From: Kistimonas scapharcae
GTDB taxonomy: Bacteria; Pseudomonadota; Gammaproteobacteria; Pseudomonadales; Endozoicomonadaceae
NCBI RefSeq assembly: GCF_039540975.1
Contig: NZ_BAABFL010000016.1
Span: 62,001-126,000 of the forward strand
Length of the DNA stretch: 64,000 nt
Direction of reading: 5' to 3'
The notes under the pieces were generated by a model. It had not been told where the DNA came from and did not search any database. It saw nothing but the letters and a program-made list of their open reading frames with translations. Shown piece after piece: positions 9,221 through 19,309 of this stretch (positions are counted from its first letter, which is position 1; each line of letters opens with the position of its first letter). Position numbers and translations under genes: made by a program.

Positions 9221-10510
9221 ATGGCTGAGAAGCTTGCGCGGCTGACCATTGAAGGTTCTGATCTCTCTCTGGAGTTACCCGTTCTTAGCGGAACTGCAGG
9301 ACCAGATGTCATTGATGTCCGGGGACTGACCAGCAATGGTTACTTTACCTATGACCCGGGTTTTGTATCCACCGCATCCTGCGAATCCAAAATCACCTAT
9401 ATCGACGGTGAAAAGGGTGTCTTGCTCCATCGCGGCTATCCGATAGAACAACTCGCAGAACATTCCGATTTTCTTGAGGTATGCTACCTCCTTCTTTATG
9501 GAGAGCTGCCAGACGCAAAGAATAAAGAGATGTTCAGCACAACCATTCTGCGCCACACCATGGTTCATGAGCAGATGGTTGAACTGCTGAAAGGCTTCCG
9601 CCGTGACGCCCACCCTATGGCCATCATGTGCGGTCTGGTCGGTGCACTGGCCTCCTTCTATCACGACTATCTGGATATTACGAACGAGCGCCACCGTGAG
9701 ATCACAGCGTATCGTCTGGTATCCAAAATGCCGACCTTGGCAGCCATGGCCTACAAATTCTCCATTGGCCAGCCCTTCATGTATCCGAGGAATGATCTCG
9801 GTTATGGTGGCAACTTCCTGCACATGATGTTCGCGACGCCGTGTGAGGAATACCATGTCAGCCCTGTGCTGGCTCGCGCCATGGACCGCATCTTCCTGTT
9901 GCATGCTGATCATGAGCAGAATGCGTCCACCTCGACGGTGCGACTGGCAGGCTCCAGTGGAGCCAATCCATTTGCATGTATTGCGGCAGGCATTGCCGCC
10001 CTGTGGGGTCCAGCTCACGGTGGCGCGAACGAAGCCGTACTGAAAATGCTTGATGAGATCGGTGATGAGAAGAATATCGATCAATTCATCGCAAAAGCCA
10101 AAGATAAGGACGATCCTTTCCGTCTGATGGGCTTCGGCCACAGGGTTTACAAGAACTTCGACCCTCGCGCCAAGGTGATGAAAGAGACCTGCGATGAAGT
10201 CCTGAACGAGCTCGGACTGGGTGACGACCCGATGTTCAAGATCGCCAAACGCCTGGAAAAAATTGCTTTGGAAGATGAATATTTCATCAGCAAGAAGCTC
10301 TATCCTAATGTCGACTTCTACTCAGGCATTATTCTCAAGGCTCTGGGCATTCCTACAGAGATGTTCACGGTTATCTTCGCTATCGGTCGAACCCCTGGCT
10401 GGATCGCCCACTGGCATGAGATGATCAGCGGTGCCTATCGTATTGGCCGACCACGTCAGCTCTACACAGGTCCAGAAGCACGCGATTATCCGCCAGTAGA
10501 CAAGCGCTAA
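9221..10510 (+). CDS. gltA: Citrate synthase (type II)
   Basis: Condenses oxaloacetate and acetyl-CoA. I start at ATG 9221 (MAEKLARLTIEG, 429 aa) because a perfect AGGAGG lies 5 nt upstream; another ATG at 9206 lies 5' of that site. Catalytic residues are visible: His in HADHEQNASTSTVR, His in GFGHRVYKNFDPRAK, and Asp in VDFYSGI. Length fits the hexameric, NADH-regulated gram-negative type. It is transcribed divergently from sdhCDAB and followed by a terminator. Confidence 0.98.
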   Translation: MAEKLARLTIEGSDLSLELPVLSGTAGPDVIDVRGLTSNGYFTYDPGFVSTASCESKITYIDGEKGVLLHRGYPIEQLAEHSDFLEVCYLLLYGELPDAKNKEMFSTTILRHTMVHEQMVELLKGFRRDAHPMAIMCGLVGALASFYHDYLDITNERHREITAYRLVSKMPTLAAMAYKFSIGQPFMYPRNDLGYGGNFLHMMFATPCEEYHVSPVLARAMDRIFLLHADHEQNASTSTVRLAGSSGANPFACIAAGIAALWGPAHGGANEAVLKMLDEIGDEKNIDQFIAKAKDKDDPFRLMGFGHRVYKNFDPRAKVMKETCDEVLNELGLGDDPMFKIAKRLEKIALEDEYFISKKLYPNVDFYSGIILKALGIPTEMFTVIFAIGRTPGWIAHWHEMISGAYRIGRPRQLYTGPEARDYPPVDKR

Positions 10511-10538
10511 CTCCTGCTTCATTCAATCAATCAAGAAG

Positions 10539-10567
10539 CGCCACAACATCCTGTGGCGTTTCGCTTT
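10539..10567 (+). terminator. Rho-independent terminator of gltA
   Basis: Stem CGCCACA / TGTGGCG with a 6-nt loop, followed by tttcgctttt, 28 nt after the gltA stop. Confidence 0.85.
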
Positions 10568-10671
10568 TCTAACACACGCCCACACCGCACCACATTTTAT
10601 ACGTCGCCCCCACATTCCTGCTACATTAAGCCGATATGGCTCAGGCAATTTGCAGCAAAAGGAATTAGCTC

Positions 10672-11400
10672 ATGGAATGGCTGACAGACCCGCAAGCGTG
10701 GATTTCACTGATCACGCTGGTTGCCCTTGAAATCGTCCTAGGCATCGACAATATCATTTTCGTCAGCATACTCGCTGGCCGACTTCCCGAACATCAACGG
10801 CAAAAAGCCCGAACCATCGGTCTTATGTTGGCCATGTGCACACGTGTACTTCTGTTGCTATCCATTGCTTGGGTAATGCAACTGACACAACCACTTTTTG
10901 ACATCCTTAATCAGGAAATATCCGGCAGAGATCTTATTCTTATTGGTGGCGGGCTATTCCTACTCGCCAAAAGCACCCATGAAATCCATAGCGCCATGGA
11001 GCACGACAGTAGCAATGTCGTCAAAACCGCGCTGTCAGGCTTCATGATGGTACTGGTGCAAATCGCGATTCTCGACATCGTATTTTCTCTCGACTCCGTC
11101 ATCACCGCTGTAGGGATGGCAGACCATGTCCCAGTCATGGTCATCGCAATTGTCATTGCCGTCCTGGTGATGCTATTTGCCGCCAAACCCATTGGCGACT
11201 TTGTCGATAAGCATCCCACCCTGAAAATGCTGGCTCTGAGCTTTCTGATACTGGTGGGCGTATCGTTGATCGGTGAAGGGCTGTCACTCCACATCCCCAA
11301 AGGCTACATTTATTTCGCCATGGCCTTTTCTCTCTGCGTCGAAATAATTAACATAAAAGTTCACCGGCGCAGGTCTGCTACCCGTTCTGCAGGAGGATAG
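10672..11400 (+). CDS. TerC-family integral membrane protein
   Basis: The 242 aa form a polytopic membrane protein of the TerC/YgdQ/YoaE type, with about seven hydrophobic segments. Characteristic features are the acidic intramembrane motifs EIVLGIDNIIF (about residues 20-30) and ILDIVFSLDSVITAVGM (about 125-141). The family is linked to metal (Mn2+) efflux and tellurite resistance, but the substrate cannot be told from the sequence. AGGA lies 8 nt before the ATG. The adjacent SCO-like gene follows after 29 nt and may be cotranscribed. Confidence 0.88.
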   Translation: MEWLTDPQAWISLITLVALEIVLGIDNIIFVSILAGRLPEHQRQKARTIGLMLAMCTRVLLLLSIAWVMQLTQPLFDILNQEISGRDLILIGGGLFLLAKSTHEIHSAMEHDSSNVVKTALSGFMMVLVQIAILDIVFSLDSVITAVGMADHVPVMVIAIVIAVLVMLFAAKPIGDFVDKHPTLKMLALSFLILVGVSLIGEGLSLHIPKGYIYFAMAFSLCVEIINIKVHRRRSATRSAGG

Positions 11401-11429
11401 CGTCGTATACCAATAAAACAGGATTGACC

Positions 11430-12035
11430 ATGCCAACTACTGCCCTCACACGGCTGCTACTGATCATTATTGCTTTAGCAGCCATCGCTGCAGGTGCCTA
11501 TACGTTTCAGCAGATCAATCAACAGCCACAACAACCCACAATCTATAACCGCGTTCCCGTTTTCACCCTGGACAATCATCTCGGCAAACAGATCACTGAG
11601 CAGTCTCTGCAAGGTCAATGGACACTGCTATTCCTCGGTTACACGTTTTGCCCCGACGTCTGCCCGACCACGCTTTCTCTGCTGAACCAGTTACATCAAC
11701 AGTTACCTGCAGAACAACCACTCAATGTTTTATTTGTCTCCGTCGACCCTGACAGGGATTCCCCAGAGCGTCTGAATGAGTACATCCGCTTTTTTAATGA
11801 TGATTTTGCTGCCGCAACAGGGACACGAAGCCAAATAGATCAGTTGACCGGCAGCCTCTACCTGCCCTACCGTATTGGTGAACCTGACAGTAATGGTGTG
11901 TACCTGGTTGATCACGCCGGGGCGCTAACCTTGATCGGCCCGGACCTCCAGGTTTATAAGTACTTTAATCCGCCCCACAGCGTCACAGAACTGACAGAGC
12001 AAATCAGCGCTATCAGAGATGCTGCCAACGGCTGA
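11430..12035 (+). CDS. SCO1/SenC-family copper chaperone-like protein
   Basis: Thioredoxin-fold protein anchored by an N-terminal hydrophobic helix (about residues 7-27), facing the periplasm. The copper-binding CxxxC is in FCPDVCPTT (near residue 76) and the distal His is in LVDHAGALTLIGPD. The family metallates the CuA site of cytochrome oxidase or handles thiol redox. ATG 11430 is preceded by AGGA at good spacing; a TTG two codons earlier is less likely. No cytochrome oxidase genes are in the window. Confidence 0.9.
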   Translation: MPTTALTRLLLIIIALAAIAAGAYTFQQINQQPQQPTIYNRVPVFTLDNHLGKQITEQSLQGQWTLLFLGYTFCPDVCPTTLSLLNQLHQQLPAEQPLNVLFVSVDPDRDSPERLNEYIRFFNDDFAAATGTRSQIDQLTGSLYLPYRIGEPDSNGVYLVDHAGALTLIGPDLQVYKYFNPPHSVTELTEQISAIRDAANG

Positions 12036-12074
12036 ATGCCGTGACCACAGCTCGCTATACTCAAATCATATATA

Positions 12075-12110
12075 GCTTGCCAAGGATCTGTTGCGGTTAT
12101 ATTGGCAAGC
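12075..12110 (+). terminator. Inverted repeat after the SCO gene, possible terminator
   Basis: A perfect 9-bp inverted repeat GCTTGCCAA / TTGGCAAGC with an 18-nt loop is followed by attctttc. The loop is long and the U-tract poor, so termination is only a possibility. Confidence 0.35.
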
Positions 12111-12135
12111 ATTCTTTCAGACATATGTAGTTTGC

Positions 12136-12396
12136 ATGAATGAAGTAAATCGCTATACAGGCTTCTATTTTGACGGTACCTGTTTTGATATTGCCGTAAA
12201 TAACGCGATATTGAGCTGGCCATGCCAGTGTCATAACGATGAGACGGTTGTGATTCCGGAAGTACGAATTATCAGGCAAAAGGCAGGTATCTTGACCTGC
12301 CGCTGCCCTGGCTGTCATTGCCAATACTTAATCGAAATCACTTCTGTAAACCAGCCGGTTCAGGCTGAGATTATTCAAACAGACACCTACCATTAG
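12136..12396 (+). CDS. Hypothetical small Cys-rich protein
   Basis: An 86-codon frame between the SCO gene and the convergent nasA, overlapping the nasA end by 4 nt. Cysteines are clustered as WPCQCHND and LTCRCPGCHC, suggesting a metal-binding (zinc-ribbon-like) fold. I recognise no family. No convincing Shine-Dalgarno precedes ATG 12136, and the frame stays open upstream into the inverted repeat. It may be real or a chance ORF. Confidence 0.35.
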   Translation: MNEVNRYTGFYFDGTCFDIAVNNAILSWPCQCHNDETVVIPEVRIIRQKAGILTCRCPGCHCQYLIEITSVNQPVQAEIIQTDTYH

Positions 12397-15074
12397 CCAT
12401 TCACAGACGCTAACAGTTGCCGAATCTCCGGAATACAGGAACCGCAGTTAGTACCCGCATCGAGCACATCACCCACAGACTCAACGGAATCAAGCTTTTC
12501 CTGCTGGATGGTCGACACAATCGCGTTTTCACCCACTCCAAAGCAAGCGCAAACCTGACGTCCCTGGCAACCTGCCCCCTTGCCAGGCTGTCCAGATAAT
12601 AGCTGCCATTGTGGTAACGCCATATCCTGATCATCGATAAAAGCTGATTCAAGCCCGGCACGGTCAATCAGGGATTCATAGCTTTGCGATTCAAACAATA
12701 TTGCGACCACCTCACCATCCTGCAGGTACAGACAGCGCTTTACGCCATTTGCAACATCATCGTATTCAACCTTTGAAGCCGACAAAAGCTCAGGCAAAAA
12801 GGCTGAAAAACCACTCTCTCGGTCATGTGCAGTAGCCAGCTCATAACGGTAACAAGCGGCAGATTTTACCGAAACAGCATATTCAGTCTCAGGTAACGCA
12901 ATGGGTGACCGGCTCAACAAAACACCATAACGTTCGGCTACAAACCGTCTTAACTCGACAGGCGTATATTTATTGTCTGGCTGATGGGAAAACGGATCCA
13001 CTACCGGATTAACGACACTGCCAACACGCCCTGAACGGCTGAATTGCCCAGACCAGTGCATGGGAACAAAAACATGGCCAGACTGCTGATGCGTTGTCAC
13101 TCTTGCACGCACAACCACCTGTCCATACTGCGATGAAACCACCACAAGCGACTGATCAGTAATCTCACGGGAAGCGGCATCATCCGGATGAAGCTCCACG
13201 AAGGGTTCATCCCGGTGCTGGCTCAACCTCGGGGCAAGTGCAGTTCGTGTCATGGTATGCCAATGGTCACGAACCCGCCCGGTATTAAGAATCAGCGGAT
13301 AATTATCATCGGGCATATTAACAGGTGCTAACTCACTGACAGGAACAAAATTGGCCTTACCTGTTTCTGTAAAGAAATGACCATCTTCGAACAGCCTTGC
13401 CTGCCCAACCGAAGTAGTATCTGGAATAGGCCATTGAATCGGAACAAGGCCGTCATACCCTTCACCGGTGATATGCATCAAACCACCAATATCAAAATCC
13501 CGAGGCCGCATCGTCGGATGGTTCTCAAACGCCGATAATGCCGCATGCTCTCTGAAAACCTCTACCGGCGATTGAAATGAAAAAGCCTCTCCATACCCCA
13601 AGCGCCGCCCTACTTCCGCCATGATCGACCAGTCGTATCGTGATTCTCCAACAGGTGCTCGCAAGCGTCGCTGCCGTGAAATACGTCGCTCAGAATTGGT
13701 CACGGTGCCATCCTTTTCGCTCCAACCAGCAGCGGGCAACAGGATATCCGCGACATCTGCCGTATCCGTATTCCTGATACAGTCCGACACGACAACTGTT
13801 GGGCACAGCGTAAGTGCTTCTTTCACCCGATCAGCATCTGGCATGCTGACAACCGGATTGGTTCCCATAATCCAGATAAAGCGAATATCACCTCTGGAAA
13901 CGGCATCGAACATCTCCACAGCCGTTAAACCCGGCTTACCAACCATATTGGGCGCCTGCCAGAATCGCGCGACCCGCTCAACATCATCCGGCCGATTGAA
14001 CTCAAGATGGGCGGCCAGCTGATTCGCAAGCCCGCCGACTTCCCGCCCTCCCATGGCATTGGGCTGCCCTGTCAGTGAAAACGGCGTGCTACCGGGTTTT
14101 CCGATACGTCCGGTAGCCAGATGGCAATTGATAATGGCATTAACCTTGTCGGTTCCCGCACTGGATTGATTGACCCCCTGGGACCAAGCCGTGACCGAGC
14201 GATCATTCTCAGCAAACCACCGGTAAAAGATTTCAACGACTTCTGGCTCAAGACCACATTTTTTGGATACAACCTGTACAGTAGGTGACGTAACACGAGC
14301 TAGTTCCAAAGTGCGATCAAATCCGCTCGTATGCTGGATAATATAGGAGTGATCAACTTTTTCCTGTTCAAGCAGCCATATCAGCAAACCATTAAACAGT
14401 ACGCTGTCCGTCCCCGGCTGTATTGGCAGGAAGAGGTCTGCAATATCACAGGTGTCGGTACGACGCGGGTCAATGATTACAACCTTCATCCGGTCGCCCC
14501 GCGACTGTTTGACGGCACGTATCCGCTGATACAGGACGGGATGACACCAAGCCATATTTGAACCAACCAACACCAGGCAGTCCGCAAGCTCAAGATCTTC
14601 ATAACAACCCGGTACCGTGTCAGTGCCAAAGGCACGTTTGTGGCCGGCAACCGTTGATGCCATGCAAAGCCGGGAGTTGGTATCAATATTCGCGCTACCG
14701 ACAAAGCCTTTCATCAGCTTGTTGGCCACATAATAATCTTCCGTCAATAACTGCCCTGAGCCGTACAGCGCTACAGATTGCGGGCCATATTGTTCAATGG
14801 TCGACTGCAGACGGCTGACGACATCGGTTAAGGCTGCATCCCAGGTCACACGGTTACCGTTCACCATGGGATATAAAAGGCGGTTTTCATGGTGGACGGT
14901 CTCGCCCAGGGCACTGCCCTTGGAACATAGCCGTCCCAGGTTGGCGGGATGCAACGGGTCACCACTGACCACAATCACTTCTGCATCAATGGGCGGTTTT
15001 TCTGCGACGATACCGCAACCCACGCCACAATAGGCACAGGTTGTTTTGATCTCAGTCGCTTCCGTTACAGACAT
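12393..15074 (-). CDS. nasA: Assimilatory nitrate reductase catalytic subunit
   Basis: Molybdopterin enzyme reducing nitrate to nitrite in the cytoplasm. ATG 15074 gives 893 aa and has GGAGG 7 nt upstream; the ATG at 15110 is rejected because it overlaps the preceding gene and lacks this site. N-terminal [4Fe-4S] ligands are in CAYCGVGCG and RLCSKGSALG. The Mo-bisMGD domain fills most of the length. The C-terminus is a BFD-like [2Fe-2S] domain (CACFGVGENAIV...GTNCGSCIPEI), which in NasA takes electrons from the partner flavoprotein. Last gene of nirB-nirD-reductase-nasA. Confidence 0.95.
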   Translation of the reverse strand: MSVTEATEIKTTCAYCGVGCGIVAEKPPIDAEVIVVSGDPLHPANLGRLCSKGSALGETVHHENRLLYPMVNGNRVTWDAALTDVVSRLQSTIEQYGPQSVALYGSGQLLTEDYYVANKLMKGFVGSANIDTNSRLCMASTVAGHKRAFGTDTVPGCYEDLELADCLVLVGSNMAWCHPVLYQRIRAVKQSRGDRMKVVIIDPRRTDTCDIADLFLPIQPGTDSVLFNGLLIWLLEQEKVDHSYIIQHTSGFDRTLELARVTSPTVQVVSKKCGLEPEVVEIFYRWFAENDRSVTAWSQGVNQSSAGTDKVNAIINCHLATGRIGKPGSTPFSLTGQPNAMGGREVGGLANQLAAHLEFNRPDDVERVARFWQAPNMVGKPGLTAVEMFDAVSRGDIRFIWIMGTNPVVSMPDADRVKEALTLCPTVVVSDCIRNTDTADVADILLPAAGWSEKDGTVTNSERRISRQRRLRAPVGESRYDWSIMAEVGRRLGYGEAFSFQSPVEVFREHAALSAFENHPTMRPRDFDIGGLMHITGEGYDGLVPIQWPIPDTTSVGQARLFEDGHFFTETGKANFVPVSELAPVNMPDDNYPLILNTGRVRDHWHTMTRTALAPRLSQHRDEPFVELHPDDAASREITDQSLVVVSSQYGQVVVRARVTTHQQSGHVFVPMHWSGQFSRSGRVGSVVNPVVDPFSHQPDNKYTPVELRRFVAERYGVLLSRSPIALPETEYAVSVKSAACYRYELATAHDRESGFSAFLPELLSASKVEYDDVANGVKRCLYLQDGEVVAILFESQSYESLIDRAGLESAFIDDQDMALPQWQLLSGQPGKGAGCQGRQVCACFGVGENAIVSTIQQEKLDSVESVGDVLDAGTNCGSCIPEIRQLLASVNG

Positions 15075-15106
15075 GACAACACCTCCAATGACTGCCTGCT
15101 TCGCCG

Positions 15107-16336
15107 TCACGCTACGGCAGCAAACTGAGATCCAAATAGCAATGTATTCCGGTATGCACTGATATCCTGGCCAGACTCCAGCAATTCCTGATACCAGGCA
15201 CCATCGGACGTATCACCATAAAGCAACACCCCCACCACCCGGTTATCACGAATGACCAGTCGGCGATAGATGCCAGCATCGGGATGCTTGAGAGTGATGA
15301 CATCATCACAACCCTCCCCCTGAAACTGACCACTGGAGAACAGCTGTACGCCACTGACTTTCAGCTTTGTTGCCGAGGGGCGAGAAACGAATGGCTGTAT
15401 TTCACCTGGCAAACGACGCGCAAGGGTTACCGCCTGCGAATAGACGGGCTCCACCAGCCCGAACGTTTCATCGCCATGCTCAACACACTCACCAATAGCG
15501 CTGATTGCCGGATCGCTAGTAAACATCAAATCATCCACCAGAACGCCATGCTTACAGGCAAGTCCGGATTCAACAGCCAACTGCACATTGGGTCGAATAC
15601 CAATGGCGAACACTACGAGATCTGCAACAATGCATGAGCCATCACTGAAACCCACGCCGGTGACTCGACCATCTACACCTTCAATCGAGGTTGTGCGTTT
15701 AGGTTTCAGAAAAGCAATGCCTCGTGATTCCAGCTCACTCTGTAACAACTGACCGGCATAGGCATCCAGCTGACGGTTCAGGAGTACCGACTGGCTATGC
15801 ACCAGGGTGACCTGCATACCACGACAGTTCAGGGCATTGGCCGCCTCAAGCCCCAGCAGGCCGCCACCAATCACAACAGCCCGATTTCCGTTTTTTCCGG
15901 ATTCTGCTGCACTCAACATGGCTTCCACATCACCATAACGCCGAAACGACACAACACCCTGGAAACTGGCGCCCGGAATACCAGGAATATAGGAATGAGA
16001 GCCGGTGGCCAACACCAGGTGATCATAAGGAAACGGCTGACCTGCCGTGGTGACAACCAGACGTTGTAGTCGATTGATCGAAACAATCCGAAAGTCCGCA
16101 CCAGTATGCAACGTGATCCCGTTTTCGTCATACCATCGGCGAGACCTTAACACCGTGTCTGAAAAGGGGATCTCAGCGGCCAGTAAAGGGGATAGCATGA
16201 TCCGGTTATAACCCGGATCCGGCTCATCACCCAGTACCGTGATGTCATAACCATGCTCCCCTCCGGCCACCAGCGTTTCCAGGAAACGTACGCTTCCCAT
16301 ACCATTGCCGATGACTACAAGCTGCTGCCGTCGCAT
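15107..16336 (-). CDS. FAD/NAD(P)-dependent oxidoreductase, likely electron donor to NasA
   Basis: The 409 aa comprise two Rossmann motifs (GNGMGS near residue 10 and VIGGGLLGLEAANAL near 150) and resemble the N-terminal half of NirB, which is encoded two genes upstream. Such stand-alone flavoproteins in nas clusters (NasB/NasC type) pass NAD(P)H electrons to the nitrate reductase. It lacks the BFD and siroheme domains of NirB, so it is not itself a nitrite reductase. It starts 3 nt after nirD. A rubredoxin reductase-like role is the alternative. Confidence 0.88.
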   Translation of the reverse strand: MRRQQLVVIGNGMGSVRFLETLVAGGEHGYDITVLGDEPDPGYNRIMLSPLLAAEIPFSDTVLRSRRWYDENGITLHTGADFRIVSINRLQRLVVTTAGQPFPYDHLVLATGSHSYIPGIPGASFQGVVSFRRYGDVEAMLSAAESGKNGNRAVVIGGGLLGLEAANALNCRGMQVTLVHSQSVLLNRQLDAYAGQLLQSELESRGIAFLKPKRTTSIEGVDGRVTGVGFSDGSCIVADLVVFAIGIRPNVQLAVESGLACKHGVLVDDLMFTSDPAISAIGECVEHGDETFGLVEPVYSQAVTLARRLPGEIQPFVSRPSATKLKVSGVQLFSSGQFQGEGCDDVITLKHPDAGIYRRLVIRDNRVVGVLLYGDTSDGAWYQELLESGQDISAYRNTLLFGSQFAAVA

Positions 16337-16339
16337 AAC

Positions 16340-16687
16340 TCAGGCTGCCTGCGCCCGGGTGTCCGGGTTTGGCGAGACCTGAACCATGCCATCCAGTACT
16401 CGTACCGGGTACACTGACAGTTTGATCTCAGGCTCTTCCTGACACTGCCCCGTCAGCAACGAGTAATGCTGCTTGTAGACCGGTGATGCCACAACCAGCT
16501 CGCCCTTGAGATCCCCCACAATCCCCCGCGAAAGCACATTCGCACGACTGACCGGGTCGTAGTTATCAATGGCATACAAACTGTCGCCTACCTGAAAGAG
16601 CGCAACCTGCTTTTCCGCCACCAGGGCACAGACGCCCAGGTAGGGTATCAGGTCATTTTGGCTGCAAACCGTTGTCCACTGTTCCAT
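16340..16687 (-). CDS. nirD: Nitrite reductase small subunit (Rieske-like)
   Basis: Small subunit of the NAD(P)H siroheme nitrite reductase. The 115 aa start MEQWTTVCSQNDLIPYLGVCAL, matching the NirD opening. Of two adjacent ATGs, the second (16687) is better spaced from AGGAG. It has the Rieske-like beta fold but not the CxH...CxxH cluster ligands, as is usual for NirD. It lies between nirB (20 nt) and the flavoprotein gene. Confidence 0.93.
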   Translation of the reverse strand: MEQWTTVCSQNDLIPYLGVCALVAEKQVALFQVGDSLYAIDNYDPVSRANVLSRGIVGDLKGELVVASPVYKQHYSLLTGQCQEEPEIKLSVYPVRVLDGMVQVSPNPDTRAQAA

Positions 16688-16710
16688 CATTGTCTCCTTG
16701 GCGTTTCTGA

Positions 16711-19248
16711 TCAGGCACTCGTCGCAATCAGTGACTTTTCACTTTCTAAAGCAGGACGAATCTGCTGGCGTTCACTGACAAACACCACGTTGTCGTCGGT
16801 TGCATCGCTATTGATGAAATGCCGGAATCGCTTCAACTGCTCAGGGTCTTCGATGGTTTTCTTCCATTCGCACTCATAGGTTCCAACCAACCGGGCCATA
16901 TCTGCATCCAGCTGTTCGCCGATACCCAGGCTGTCTTCCAGAATGACTTCCTTCAGATAATCCAACCCACCATCGAGGCTTTCAAGCCAGACAGATGTGC
17001 GCTGCAACCGGTCAGCCGTCCGGATATAGAACATCATGGTGCGGTCAATGGTGCGGATCAGCGCCTCATCATCCAGCTCTGTGGCAAACAGATCCGCGTG
17101 CCGGGGCTTCATACCTCCATTGCCGCAGACGTAGAGATTCCAGCCTTTTTCGGTGGCTATCACACCAAAATCCTTACTCTGAGCCTCAGCACACTCGCGG
17201 GTACAGCCAGATACCGCCAGTTTGATCTTGTGCGGTGAGCGGATACCGCGATAGCGGGTTTCGATCCGAATCGCCATACCGACACTGTCGAGGACCCCAT
17301 AACGGCACCAGGTGCTGCCGACACAGGATTTCACCGTCCGCATTGCCTTGCCGTAGGCGTGTCCGGTTTCAAAACCGGCATCCACAAGCCGTTTCCAGAT
17401 AGACGGTAGTTCATGGACACGGGCGCCAAACAGATCGATCCGCTGACCACCGGTCACTTTGGTGTAAAGGTTAAAATCCCGGGCCACTTCACCGATCACA
17501 ATCAGTTTTTCGGGTGTGATCTCGCCACCCGGCACACGGGGAACCACGGAATACGTACCGTCTTTCTGGAGATTGCCCAGGTAGTAGTCATTGGTATCCT
17601 GAAGGTGGGCATGGTCTTTTTTCAGGACATAGTCGTTCCAGCATGACGCCAGGATCGAACCAATCGTTGGTTTACAGATGTCACAACCATGACCGGTGCC
17701 GTGTTTTTCCAGCATCGCCTGGAAGCTCTTGATCTCACCTACCCTGACCAGGTGATAAAGTTCCTGCCGTGAATAAGGGAAGTGCTCGCAGATATCCTTC
17801 TTAACTTCAACCCCCATTTTTTCCAGCTCGCTGTCCAGTACCTGCTTGACCAGTGCGGAACACCCACCGCAGCCGGTACCGGCATTCGTAGCACTTTTCA
17901 GCGAAGCAATATCCTGACAACCCTCCGCGACCGCGCTGCACAAAGTTCCCTTACTGACATTGAAACAGGAACAAATCTGTGCCGTTTCCGGCAATGCCGT
18001 GATGCCAAGCCCTGCAGGTGCTGCACCATCACTGGCAGGCAGGATCAACTGTGCAGGCTTGGCTGGAAGGCGAATGTCGTTGAGCATCATCTGCAATAGT
18101 GAACCATAGTCGTCAGCATCACCAATGAGAACGGCGCCCAGCAGTTTCTTCCGGCTTTTGGAGACCACCAGCCGCTTATAAACCTCTCGCTCCTCGTCAA
18201 CATACTGATAACTTAACGCACCCGGGGTACGACCATGGGCATCACCGATACTGGCAACATCTACACCCATCAGTTTCAGTTTCGTGCTCATATCAGCACC
18301 GGTGAATTCACTGCCTTCGCTGCCAAGCAGGTCATCCACTGCAACCTGCGCCATCTGGTAGCCTGGCGCCACAAGGCCAAAAATCCGGTTATCCCACAAT
18401 GCACACTCACCAATCGCGTATATAGCCTGATCCGATGTGCGACACTGGTTATCGATGACAATTCCACCACGCTCGCCGAGCGTCAGATCGCACGACCGGG
18501 CCAGCTCATCGCGCGGACGGATACCTGCAGAAAACAGCACAATATCGGTATCCAGCACTTCACCATCGGCGAATTGCATCTGGTGGAAACAGTCCTCACC
18601 ATCCACAATCTGCTGCGTGTTTTTGCTGGTATGAATGAACACACCCAGCTGTTCAATTTTCCTGCGAAGCATGGCACCACCGCCTTCATCTACCTGTACG
18701 GCCATCAGACGGGGGGCAAATTCTACGACATGGGTTTCCAGCCCCAGATCCTTGAGTGCCTTGGCCGCCTCGAGACCGAGCAAACCACCGCCGACAACTG
18801 TACCCACCTTACTGGATCGGGCAGATTCGCGAATGGCTTCCAGATCCTCGATCGTGCGATAGACAAAGCAATTGTCACGGTCATGACCCGGCACAGGCGG
18901 AACAAAAGGATAGGAGCCGGTTGCCAGCACCAGTTTATCGTAGGCGACTCGCCTACCACTGACGGATACCACTTCCTGTGTCGAACGAATAATACTGGTG
19001 ACACGATCATCAAGTACCAGCTCAATACCTGATTGATCATAAAAACCACTGGCAACCATGCTTAAATCATCAGCCGTCTTACCACTGAAGAATTCACTCA
19101 GATGCACCCTGTCGTACGCTGAGCGGGGCTCTTCACCAAAGACAATGACGTCGTATTGCCCAAGGCCACCGGCATCCACCAGCTTTTCGATAAACCGATG
19201 GCCCACCATGCCATTGCCCACTACGACCAGTGTTTCCTTATGCTGCAT
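16711..19248 (-). CDS. nirB: Nitrite reductase [NAD(P)H] large subunit
   Basis: Reduces nitrite to ammonium in the cytoplasm. The 845 aa match the family length. Order: FAD and NAD Rossmann domains (GNGMVGHRF at 11-19, VVGGGLLGLEAAKAL near 150), BFD-like [2Fe-2S] domain (CSCFNVSKGTLC...GTGCGGCSALV, near 430-470), then a ferredoxin-like/siroheme half. Siroheme-[4Fe-4S] ligands are seen in SCVGSTWC and SGCTRECAEAQSKDFG. First gene of the nirB-nirD-reductase-nasA operon, behind a sigma-54-type promoter. Confidence 0.97.
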   Translation of the reverse strand: MQHKETLVVVGNGMVGHRFIEKLVDAGGLGQYDVIVFGEEPRSAYDRVHLSEFFSGKTADDLSMVASGFYDQSGIELVLDDRVTSIIRSTQEVVSVSGRRVAYDKLVLATGSYPFVPPVPGHDRDNCFVYRTIEDLEAIRESARSSKVGTVVGGGLLGLEAAKALKDLGLETHVVEFAPRLMAVQVDEGGGAMLRRKIEQLGVFIHTSKNTQQIVDGEDCFHQMQFADGEVLDTDIVLFSAGIRPRDELARSCDLTLGERGGIVIDNQCRTSDQAIYAIGECALWDNRIFGLVAPGYQMAQVAVDDLLGSEGSEFTGADMSTKLKLMGVDVASIGDAHGRTPGALSYQYVDEEREVYKRLVVSKSRKKLLGAVLIGDADDYGSLLQMMLNDIRLPAKPAQLILPASDGAAPAGLGITALPETAQICSCFNVSKGTLCSAVAEGCQDIASLKSATNAGTGCGGCSALVKQVLDSELEKMGVEVKKDICEHFPYSRQELYHLVRVGEIKSFQAMLEKHGTGHGCDICKPTIGSILASCWNDYVLKKDHAHLQDTNDYYLGNLQKDGTYSVVPRVPGGEITPEKLIVIGEVARDFNLYTKVTGGQRIDLFGARVHELPSIWKRLVDAGFETGHAYGKAMRTVKSCVGSTWCRYGVLDSVGMAIRIETRYRGIRSPHKIKLAVSGCTRECAEAQSKDFGVIATEKGWNLYVCGNGGMKPRHADLFATELDDEALIRTIDRTMMFYIRTADRLQRTSVWLESLDGGLDYLKEVILEDSLGIGEQLDADMARLVGTYECEWKKTIEDPEQLKRFRHFINSDATDDNVVFVSERQQIRPALESEKSLIATSA

Positions 19249-19309
19249 ACCTGGCTCCAGTCATTTATTGTTCTCGCGTTGGGTGAAACCAACCTGACTG
19301 CACCAGTAA

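Noticed and set aside
9275..10141. 288-codon open frame antisense to gltA
   Set aside because: Lies wholly within citrate synthase; low-complexity composition and no recognisable domain.
18235..19032. 265-codon open frame antisense to nirB
   Set aside because: Shadow of the FAD/NAD domain coding sequence.
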